Assembly: GCA_027487055.1 (NCBI GenBank)
Contig: JAIYEJ010000118.1
Span: forward strand, 1 to 5,139
Direction of reading: 5' to 3'
Origin: Methylotenera sp.
Lineage (GTDB): Bacteria; Pseudomonadota; Gammaproteobacteria; Burkholderiales; Methylophilaceae
DNA length: 5,139 bases
Position 1 is the stretch's first letter, and each line of letters opens with the position of its first letter. Made by a program: the position numbers and the translations under genes. The notes beneath the pieces were generated by a model, which ran no database searches, was not told where the DNA came from, and saw only the letters and a list, made by a program, of their open reading frames with translations. Below, piece by piece: positions 1 to 4,874 of the stretch.

Positions 1-1708
1 GCTCTGAAGTTAAGCTATTGAGTGGTATTTCTTTAAGCGTTTCTAATATGCCTACATCTTGCTTTTGTTGCGCCATATCTTCTAATTGGGCGCTCGCACC
101 CTCAAATTCAAGCGCAAAATCCAAACTATCATCTAACAACTGTAACTCACGTTGAATTTCATGCAACAGTCGCGGTTCGACTTGAGACTCTATGGTATGC
201 AAAAGCGCTGCGGGCTTCGATTGAGGCTGCCCAAGAGCCGCATGGATACTGGCTTGCAGAAGCACATCTTCCTCTGCGAAGCCTTGCGCTAATGTTAGAT
301 GCTCTGGTTTTGCTAAATTTGGTTGCATCAACAACATCAATACAAACCGTTTTTTAATCGAAACAGGGGCACGTGATTGGCGTTGGGTTGATTGCGCAGG
401 CGCTCTATTTGGCGCAGGTAATTTCAACAAGCTTTGCATTTCTGCCTCAGTTACCTGGGCAAGTTCTGCAATTTTTTTGCGCATAAATAATGCGCTACGT
501 GGCGCTGTAATTTGCCGCAAAATAGGTTCGGCTTCATTTAAAAACTTAACTCTATCTTCTTGTGAATTCAATGGGTTAGCATCTATTAAGTGCTCGACAA
601 TATATTGCGAAAGTGGCATCGCTTTTTTCACTTCTAATTCAAATTTTTCTTTGCCAAATTCGCGCACATAGCTATCTGGGTCATGCTCTTTGGGCAAAAA
701 CAAAAATCTTAGCCTTAAGCCATCTGTTAATGCAGGAAGCGCGTTCATCGCCGCTCGCCAAGCCGCTGTGCGGCCAGCATTATCGCCATCAAAGCTAAAT
801 ACAATTTCATCGGTTTGGCGCATGAGTTTGGTAATATGAAATGGCGTGGTTGCGGTGCCTAAAGCCGCCACTGCATACTCAATACCGTATTGCGCAAGCG
901 CCACCACATCCATGTAACCTTCAACCACCAGCACGCGCCCTGCATCGCGAATCGCACGTCGCGCGATAAACAAACCATATAACTCATGACCCTTTTGAAA
1001 AAGCGGCGTTTCAGGCGAGTTGTAATATTTTGGTACATCTTCAGGGTTAATCACGCGTCCGCCAAAGCCAATAACTTGGCCTTTTTGATCATGAATCGGG
1101 AACATAATACGGTCGCGAAAGCGGTCGTAGCGTTTGCCTTGATCGTTCTCCACCACTAAACCCGCAGTTTGCAGGGCTTCGCTCTCATAATGCGGAAAAA
1201 TACTTTGCAAATTTTGCCAAGCTGCTGGCGCATAGCCAATTTGAAATTTAGCTGCTATTACGCCACTTAAGCCACGCTCTTTTAGGTATCCAATCGCGCG
1301 TTCAGACTTTTTAAGCTCAGACTTGTAATAATTGGCGGCTTGTTGCAAGGTTTCTTGCAAACCCAATTTAATGGTTTTATTTTGCGCTTCTTTTTCTCTT
1401 GACTCAGGTGTTGATTGTTCTTGCGGGACAATCATGCCGACATTTTTTGCTAAGTCATGAATTGCCTCAACAAAACTTAAACCATTGTATTCCATTAAAA
1501 AACTAATTGCAGTGCCGTGTGCGCCACAACCGAAGCAATGGAAAAATTGTTTGGTCGGGCTTACCGTAAAACTAGGTGATTTTTCATTATGAAACGGGCA
1601 GCATGCAGAATAATTAGCACCTGCTTTTTTTAAGGGTACAGATTTATCTACCACATCGACGATGTCGACGCGGTTTAACAGTTCTTGTATAAAACTCTCT
1701 GGAATCAA
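1..1708 (-). CDS. dnaG: DNA primase DnaG (C-terminus cut by window edge)
   Basis: DnaG synthesises the short RNA primers used by the replicative polymerase and is recruited to the fork by DnaB helicase. I translated the minus strand by hand: 569 codons without a stop or frameshift run into the left edge, so only the extreme C-terminus is missing (family proteins are about 580-600 residues). An N-terminal CHC2 zinc finger has ligands C37, H40, C58 and C61 (CCPFH, then HCFGCGAHG). The basic RNA-polymerase domain carries YDRFRDRIMFP at 194-204. The TOPRIM motifs are VVEGYMDV (E263), FDGDNAG (D307, D309) and DPDSY (D343, D345). A Pro/Gln-rich linker at about 430-448 leads to the helicase-binding domain. 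The start is TTG at 1708-1706: the frame has no ATG upstream before a stop, and the first internal ATG (residue 72) would remove the zinc finger. The Shine-Dalgarno is poor (GGCAGAG). It is the third gene of rpsU-yqeY-dnaG, separated from yqeY by a terminator. Confidence 0.97.
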   Translation of the reverse strand, partial: MIPESFIQELLNRVDIVDVVDKSVPLKKAGANYSACCPFHNEKSPSFTVSPTKQFFHCFGCGAHGTAISFLMEYNGLSFVEAIHDLAKNVGMIVPQEQSTPESREKEAQNKTIKLGLQETLQQAANYYKSELKKSERAIGYLKERGLSGVIAAKFQIGYAPAAWQNLQSIFPHYESEALQTAGLVVENDQGKRYDRFRDRIMFPIHDQKGQVIGFGGRVINPEDVPKYYNSPETPLFQKGHELYGLFIARRAIRDAGRVLVVEGYMDVVALAQYGIEYAVAALGTATTPFHITKLMRQTDEIVFSFDGDNAGRTAAWRAAMNALPALTDGLRLRFLFLPKEHDPDSYVREFGKEKFELEVKKAMPLSQYIVEHLIDANPLNSQEDRVKFLNEAEPILRQITAPRSALFMRKKIAELAQVTEAEMQSLLKLPAPNRAPAQSTQRQSRAPVSIKKRFVLMLLMQPNLAKPEHLTLAQGFAEEDVLLQASIHAALGQPQSKPAALLHTIESQVEPRLLHEIQRELQLLDDSLDFALEFEGASAQLEDMAQQKQDVGILETLKEIPLNSLTSE

Positions 1709-1766
1709 AATGTATTCTCTGCCATTTAAACTTTATCGTAATACTGCGTTGCTCAATTAAATTTTT

Positions 1767-1793
1767 CGCTTACATACCAACCACGTATGTGCG
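1767..1793 (-). repeat. Imperfect hairpin upstream of dnaG
   Basis: ACATAC (1772-1777) and GTATGT (1785-1790) form a perfect 6-bp inverted repeat around a 7-base loop. Allowing a two-base bulge at 1770-1771, the stem extends by CGC (1767-1769) pairing with GCG (1791-1793). It lies about 60-85 bases upstream of the dnaG start codon and could be a leader hairpin or an operator. There is no T-tract after it on either strand, so it does not look like a terminator. No regulator family is recognised; chance occurrence is possible. Confidence 0.35.
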
Positions 1794-1811
1794 CCTAATA
1801 TTTAATTTCGC

Positions 1812-1859
1812 GCCTTGTCTTACTTAAAACTTTAGAATGCATAAATACATTTACAAGGC
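1812..1859. repeat. Spaced inverted repeat GCCTTGT/ACAAGGC in the dnaG upstream region
   Basis: GCCTTGT at 1812-1818 and its exact reverse complement ACAAGGC at 1853-1859 are separated by 34 bases. The right arm overlaps the -35 hexamer of a weak candidate dnaG promoter, and the left arm would lie just after its start site. That arrangement would suit a dimer-binding operator or DNA loop, but it could be coincidence. It does not match the CTGT-N8-ACAG pattern of a LexA box. Confidence 0.35.
1829..1856 (-). promoter_or_regulatory. Weak candidate internal promoter for dnaG
   Basis: On the minus strand TTGTAA (1856-1851) is followed after 16 bases by TAAAGT (1834-1829); each hexamer matches the sigma70 consensus at 4 of 6 positions. 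It lies downstream of the yqeY terminator and would give a leader of roughly 110 bases before the dnaG TTG start. An internal promoter is plausible because a terminator separates dnaG from rpsU-yqeY, but in AT-rich sequence a match of this quality is common by chance. Confidence 0.22.
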
Positions 1860-1883
1860 TTTTTAGATTTTAGCCTAATTTCG

Positions 1884-1910
1884 AAAACAAAAAGGAGCTT
1901 GCGCTCCTTT
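1884..1910 (-). terminator. Rho-independent terminator between yqeY and dnaG
   Basis: Read on the minus strand, AAAGGAGC (1910-1903), loop GCAA and GCTCCTTT (1898-1891) form a perfect 8-bp stem capped by a GNRA-type tetraloop. The T-rich tract TTGTTTT (1890-1884) follows directly. The hairpin begins about 21 bases after the yqeY stop codon, the expected place for an intrinsic terminator. The E. coli operon likewise has a terminator between rpsU and dnaG, which lowers primase expression relative to S21; I infer the same role here. On the plus strand the flank after the stem (CATTTTAC) is a much poorer tail, so minus-strand action is favoured. Confidence 0.85.
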
Positions 1911-1931
1911 CATTTTACTACTTATTCGTGT

Positions 1932-2375
1932 TTAGGCTAAACGGGCTTTTATCATACCAGAAACTTTACCCATATCCGCCATGCCTGCTACTAGCGGTTT
2001 AACTAAGCCAACTACTTTACCCATATCTTTTGCGCCTAGTGCGCCTGTGTCGGCAATAACTTGATTAATAATTTGGTTAATGGCTTCGTCTGATAATTGC
2101 GCTGGCATGTAAGCTTGCAACACAACCACTTCAGCTTTTTCTATATCAGCTAAATCTGCACGATCTGCTGAGTCATACGCTGCGATAGAGTCGCGGCGTT
2201 GCTTAAGCATTTTTTCAATTACCGCAATTACATCCGCATCTGATAATTCAATACGCTCATCTACTTCTCGTTGTTTTATCGCAGAAAGCAGTAAACGTAT
2301 TGTGCCTAAACGCGCACTATCTTTTGCGCGCATTGCGGTTTTCATGTCCTCAGAAATCTGAGCTTTTAACGACAT
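1932..2375 (-). CDS. yqeY: GatB/YqeY domain protein
   Basis: This 147-residue protein has the size and character of the stand-alone GatB/YqeY family, related to the C-terminal tRNA-binding domain of the GatB subunit of the Glu-tRNA(Gln)/Asp-tRNA(Asn) amidotransferase. Its exact role as a free protein is unsettled. The N-terminal part (1-90) is helical, with basic stretches such as RLGTIRLLLSAIKQRE (22-37) and KMLKQRRDSI (55-64), then LQAYMPAQLS (86-95). The C-terminal part (about 96-147) holds the family-typical tandem DMGKV motifs at 117-121 and 134-138. It starts three bases after the rpsU stop codon and has no Shine-Dalgarno sequence that I can see, so translation is probably coupled to rpsU. 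An intrinsic terminator follows shortly after its stop. No signal peptide or membrane segment is visible, so it should be cytoplasmic. Confidence 0.93.
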   Translation of the reverse strand: MSLKAQISEDMKTAMRAKDSARLGTIRLLLSAIKQREVDERIELSDADVIAVIEKMLKQRRDSIAAYDSADRADLADIEKAEVVVLQAYMPAQLSDEAINQIINQVIADTGALGAKDMGKVVGLVKPLVAGMADMGKVSGMIKARLA

Positions 2376-2378
2376 GAA

Positions 2379-2591
2379 TTAATATAATTTTGCTGGAAGT
2401 GTTTGATTGCGTAAACGACGATATTGACGTTTAACCGCAGCTGCCGCTTTGCGTTTACGTTCCCAAGTTGGTTTTTCGTAAAACTCGCGTGCGCGCAAGT
2501 CGTTTAACAAACCAGTTTTTTCTATTAGGCGTTTAAAACGGCGTAAGGCAACGTCAAACGGCTCATTTTCTTTTACACGTACACTAGACAT
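2379..2591 (-). CDS. rpsU: 30S ribosomal protein S21 (bS21)
   Basis: S21 is a small, very basic 30S protein that sits near the anti-Shine-Dalgarno end of 16S rRNA and assists translation initiation. The 70-residue product is full length for the family (E. coli has 71). The family signature ENEPFDVALRRFKR lies at 8-21 and REFYEKPTWERKRK at 35-48, followed by an Arg/Lys-rich tail ending in LY. The ATG start is preceded by a weak purine-rich AGAGAG five bases upstream. It is the first gene of the rpsU-yqeY-dnaG operon, with a near-consensus promoter at 2663-2691 and a leader of about 65 bases that contains a predicted hairpin. tsaD diverges from the same intergenic region, as next to rpsU in E. 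coli. Confidence 0.98.
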   Translation of the reverse strand: MSSVRVKENEPFDVALRRFKRLIEKTGLLNDLRAREFYEKPTWERKRKAAAAVKRQYRRLRNQTLPAKLY

Positions 2592-2616
2592 TCGTTCTCT
2601 CTTATCAAAAATAATG

Positions 2617-2651
2617 CTCAGATTCCAAAATAAAAGTAATGCAAACCTGAG
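2617..2651 (-). promoter_or_regulatory. Predicted hairpin in the rpsU mRNA leader
   Basis: In the minus-strand transcript CTCAGGTTT (2651-2643) can pair with GAATCTGAG (2625-2617), giving 9 pairs including two G-U wobbles around a 17-base loop. If transcription starts near 2656, as the promoter predicts, this hairpin occupies almost the first 40 bases of the rpsU leader. It is followed by a U-rich stretch (CATTATTTTTGAT) and then the start region. It could act in autoregulation or attenuation, or simply stabilise the 5' end. I know of no described family that it matches, and the long AU-rich loop makes stability moderate. Confidence 0.4.
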
Positions 2652-2662
2652 AAAAGTCCGCC

Positions 2663-2691
2663 ATTTTAATCGTATAATGCTTTTATTTCAA
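2663..2691 (-). promoter_or_regulatory. Sigma70 promoter of rpsU-yqeY(-dnaG)
   Basis: On the minus strand TTGAAA (2691-2686, 5 of 6 matches to TTGACA) and TAAAAT (2668-2663, 5 of 6 matches to TATAAT) are separated by exactly 17 bases. This is the best promoter in the window and fits a strongly expressed ribosomal protein gene. The predicted start site is near 2656, leaving a leader of about 65 bases. A plus-strand TATAAT (2673-2678) lies inside the spacer. Confidence 0.7.
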
Positions 2692-2703
2692 CAACTTTAA
2701 CGT

Positions 2704-2733
2704 TTTTCAATCACTTTTATGCGTTTATATACT
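2704..2733 (+). promoter_or_regulatory. Candidate tsaD promoter
   Basis: TTTTCA (2704-2709, 4 of 6 matches) and TATACT (2728-2733, 5 of 6 matches) are 18 bases apart, giving a start near 2740 and a leader of about 27 bases before the tsaD ATG. An alternative is the perfect -10 hexamer TATAAT at 2673-2678, but I find no acceptable -35 sequence at 16-18 bases from it and no extended -10 TG. Which of the two drives tsaD cannot be decided from sequence alone. Confidence 0.4.
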
Positions 2734-2749
2734 TAAGTGCTTAAAAGTG
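2712..2749. repeat. Inverted repeat CACTTTTA/TAAAAGTG around the tsaD -10 region
   Basis: CACTTTTA (2712-2719) and its exact reverse complement TAAAAGTG (2742-2749) are separated by 22 bases that contain the candidate tsaD -10 hexamer and an 8-base palindrome ACTTAAGT (2731-2738). The arms would lie in the promoter spacer and at the first transcribed bases, a typical operator position. No known regulator is recognised, and AT-rich arms of this length can arise by chance. Confidence 0.4.
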
Positions 2750-2766
2750 TCTGTTTAGGTCAATAA

Positions 2767-3813
2767 ATGCTTGTTTTAGGTTTTGAGTCTTCTTGCGATG
2801 AAACGGGTGTTGCGCTTTACGACACCGCGAAAGGTTTGCTTGCGCACGCGCTACATTCGCAAGTAGCTATGCACGCAGAGTTTGGCGGTGTGGTGCCAGA
2901 GCTGGCCTCTAGAGACCATATTCAGCGAGCCTTACCGCTGACCGAGTTGGTATTAAAAAATGCGAATAAATCGCTTAAAGATTTAGATGGCATTGCCTAT
3001 ACACAAGGCCCAGGCTTAGCAGGCGCACTGTTAGTGGGCGCCAGCATTGCGCAATCGTTAGCGTTTACGCTAAATGTGCCAAGTGTTGGCGTGCATCACC
3101 TAGAAGGCCATTTGCTTGCGCCATTGTTAGAAGAAAACCCGCCGCAATTTCCATTTGTGGCATTGTTAGTTTCTGGCGGGCATTCGCAACTGATGCGCGT
3201 AGATGGCATTGGCGAGTACGAATTACTAGGCGATACATTAGATGACGCGGCTGGAGAGGCTTTTGATAAAACCGCCAAATTACTGGGCTTGGGCTACCCT
3301 GGTGGACCAGCGCTGGCTAAATTGGCGACTTTAGGCAAACCGCGCTTTACGCTACCAAGACCAATGTTAAATAGCAAAGATCTAGACTTTAGCTTTAGCG
3401 GCTTAAAAACAGCCGTTTTAACGCTAATAAATAACAACCAACCATTGGGTGAGATAAAAGACGCGCAAACACAAGCCGATGTCGCCTATGAGTTTCAAGA
3501 ATCTGTTACTGAAATCCTCACCGCCAAATGCATGGCAGCACTACGCGAAACGGGTTTGGATAATTTGGTGGTTTCTGGGGGCGTAGGTGCAAATACGCGC
3601 TTACGCGAAAAACTTAACCAAGCCACTAAGCGAAAACTATGTAAGGTGAGCTACCCGCGCTTAGAATTTTGCACCGACAATGGCGCGATGATTGCCTTTG
3701 CAGGCGCCATGCGTTTAAAGGCCATGGGTCTAAACGCGACAAATTTTCAAAAACAAGATTATGCGTTTAGTGTGAAGCCGCGTTGGGATTTGGCTGAACT
3801 TACTAAGCCTTAA
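2767..3813 (+). CDS. tsaD: tRNA N6-threonylcarbamoyladenosine transferase TsaD
   Basis: TsaD (Kae1/YgjD family) transfers the threonylcarbamoyl group from threonylcarbamoyl-AMP to A37 of ANN-decoding tRNAs, forming t6A. In bacteria it works with TsaB and TsaE after TsaC/TsaC2 makes the intermediate; those partners are not in this window. The 348-residue length is normal. Visible ASKHA-fold motifs in order: ESSCDETGVAL (7-17), the metal-binding HHLEGH (H111 and H115), phosphate-loop SGGHS (136-140), GDTLDDAAGEAFDK (155-168), GYPGGP (176-181), SGGVGANTRLR (270-280) and FCTDNGAMIA (301-310), where D304 completes the metal site. The ATG start puts the first nucleotide-binding motif at the usual distance from the N-terminus and has an AGG seven bases upstream. 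It is divergent from rpsU and ends one base before the 3' end of plsY. Cytoplasmic; all key residues are present. Confidence 0.98.
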   Translation: MLVLGFESSCDETGVALYDTAKGLLAHALHSQVAMHAEFGGVVPELASRDHIQRALPLTELVLKNANKSLKDLDGIAYTQGPGLAGALLVGASIAQSLAFTLNVPSVGVHHLEGHLLAPLLEENPPQFPFVALLVSGGHSQLMRVDGIGEYELLGDTLDDAAGEAFDKTAKLLGLGYPGGPALAKLATLGKPRFTLPRPMLNSKDLDFSFSGLKTAVLTLINNNQPLGEIKDAQTQADVAYEFQESVTEILTAKCMAALRETGLDNLVVSGGVGANTRLREKLNQATKRKLCKVSYPRLEFCTDNGAMIAFAGAMRLKAMGLNATNFQKQDYAFSVKPRWDLAELTKP

Positions 3814-3814
3814 A

Positions 3815-4432
3815 CTATTTTTTCTTAAAACTGGATTCTGTTCCATCCATCAGCTTTTGTATATTCGTCCGATGACGCCAAAACAGCATAATCGCCATCA
3901 CCAGCACCATCCACACATAATCTTTATAAGGCAACAACAAATACGCAAAAGCGGGCGACAGTGCTGCTGCCATCAGCGCCGCGAGTGACGAGATGCGCGA
4001 GATTGCAAACATGATACCCCATGCCAATATACACGCGAGCCCCAACCAAGGTGAAACCGCCATCATCACACCCAGCGCGGTTGCAACACCTTTGCCACCT
4101 TTAAATTTGTAATAAATTGGGTATAAATGCCCAAAAAACACGGCCAAGCCCACGCCAGCCACCACCCACATCAGCATATTAAATTGCAATGCAAGCCAAA
4201 CGGGTAGCCAACCTTTAAGTGCATCGCCCAACAAGGTTAAAATCGCGGCTTTTTTGTTTCCACTACGCGCCACGTTGGTTGCACCTGGGTTGCCGCTACC
4301 CACAGTGCGCGGGTCTGGCAAGCCAAAGACTTTGCTGGTAATGATGCCAAACGACACCGAACCCAGTAAATACGCGGCAACTATAAAGATTATTGGGATG
4401 ACGGTGACCGAAAAGAAACCTAACTCATTCAT
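3815..4432 (-). CDS. plsY: Glycerol-3-phosphate acyltransferase PlsY (acyl-phosphate dependent)
   Basis: PlsY is an inner-membrane enzyme that transfers the acyl chain from acyl-phosphate (made by PlsX) to glycerol-3-phosphate, giving lysophosphatidic acid, the first committed step of phospholipid synthesis. The 205-residue length is typical. The conserved loop motifs are present: GSVSFG (24-29), GSGNPGATNVAR (45-56, glycerol-3-phosphate and phosphate binding) and GHLYPIYYKFKGGKGVAT (101-118). The C-terminus has RHRTNI (186-191) and a basic KKK tail. Hydrophobic segments at about 8-30, 62-82, 86-104, 119-144 and 148-184 fit the multi-pass fold. The ATG is preceded by AAGG with 8-base spacing. 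It is convergent with tsaD and divergent from folB. The neighbourhood matches E. coli, but no functional coupling with folate or tRNA modification is implied. Confidence 0.97.
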   Translation of the reverse strand: MNELGFFSVTVIPIIFIVAAYLLGSVSFGIITSKVFGLPDPRTVGSGNPGATNVARSGNKKAAILTLLGDALKGWLPVWLALQFNMLMWVVAGVGLAVFFGHLYPIYYKFKGGKGVATALGVMMAVSPWLGLACILAWGIMFAISRISSLAALMAAALSPAFAYLLLPYKDYVWMVLVMAIMLFWRHRTNIQKLMDGTESSFKKK

Positions 4433-4448
4433 AAAAAACGCCTTAAAT

Positions 4449-4464
4449 TAGTGTTTGCACACTA
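4449..4464. repeat. Short palindrome in the plsY-folB divergent gap
   Basis: TAGTG (4449-4453) and CACTA (4460-4464) form a 5-bp inverted repeat around TTTGCA. On the minus strand a -10-like CATAAT (4469-4464) abuts it, so a protein bound here could control plsY. I see no convincing -35 partner for that hexamer. For folB on the plus strand, only weak matches exist (TTTGCA at 4454-4459 with TCTATT at 4478-4483, 18 bases apart). The rest of the 88-bp gap has no further structure that I can support. Confidence 0.28.
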
Positions 4465-4520
4465 TTATGCTCTAAAATCTATTATTACATTTTAAACCAT
4501 CATAAAACACTCTTAATACT

Positions 4521-4874
4521 ATGGACACAATATTTTTAGAGCAGGTGAAAGTGCAAACCAAACTTGGCGTACACGAATGGGAGCGCATGGTGACGCAAAC
4601 CATCATTTTAGATATTGAAATTGGCTACGATTTAATACCCGCTGGCAAGAGTGATTCGATTGCCGACACCATTGATTATGGCGCTGTGGTAAGCCGCATC
4701 CGCGAAACGCTCATCGAACATAGCTTTCAATTGGTTGAGGCTTTGGCCGAACATGTGTGCCAATTGATTTTGAGTGAATTTAAGGCCGTAAGTGTAAAGG
4801 TAAAAGTCGCAAAGCCGAATATATTGCCAGGATTAAAAGCGCTGGGAGTTGTTATCAATCGGATTAAAACTTAA
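4521..4874 (+). CDS. folB: Dihydroneopterin aldolase FolB
   Basis: FolB converts 7,8-dihydroneopterin to 6-hydroxymethyl-7,8-dihydropterin and glycolaldehyde in tetrahydrofolate biosynthesis; family members can also epimerise the substrate. The 117-residue protein is full length for this cytosolic, homo-oligomeric tunnelling-fold enzyme. Recognisable features are the opening FLEQVKVQTKLGVHEWER (5-22) with E21 of the active site, the Y53 region (ADTIDYGAVV, 48-57), LVEALAEHV (71-79) whose E73 anchors the pterin ring, and VKVAKPNILPG (94-104) with catalytic K98. The start matches the usual N-terminus of the family (MDxxFxEQ). I see no clear Shine-Dalgarno sequence before the ATG, which suggests modest translation. 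It diverges from plsY, and no clear terminator follows; only a weak AT-only hairpin (ATTAA/TTAAT) spans the stop codon. Confidence 0.97.
   Translation: MDTIFLEQVKVQTKLGVHEWERMVTQTIILDIEIGYDLIPAGKSDSIADTIDYGAVVSRIRETLIEHSFQLVEALAEHVCQLILSEFKAVSVKVKVAKPNILPGLKALGVVINRIKT

Noticed and set aside
477..798. Two short plus-strand open frames (477-671 and 613-798)
   Set aside because: Both lie antisense within dnaG, which translates cleanly with all its motifs; they are shadows of its codon use.
1720..1765. TTGAGC and TAAAGT as a second dnaG promoter close to the start
   Set aside because: The spacer is only 15 bases and both hexamers are mediocre.
1709..1890. LexA (SOS) box upstream of dnaG, as in the E. 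coli operon
   Set aside because: I looked for CTGT-N8-ACAG and close variants on both strands and found none.
3096..3278. Minus-strand open frame of 60 codons
   Set aside because: It is antisense to the TsaD metal-binding and phosphate-loop region, and its Ser/Asn/Pro-rich translation has no family resemblance.
4254..4451. Plus-strand open frame of 65 codons overlapping the 5' end of plsY
   Set aside because: It is antisense to the conserved N-terminal motifs of PlsY and has no recognisable product.
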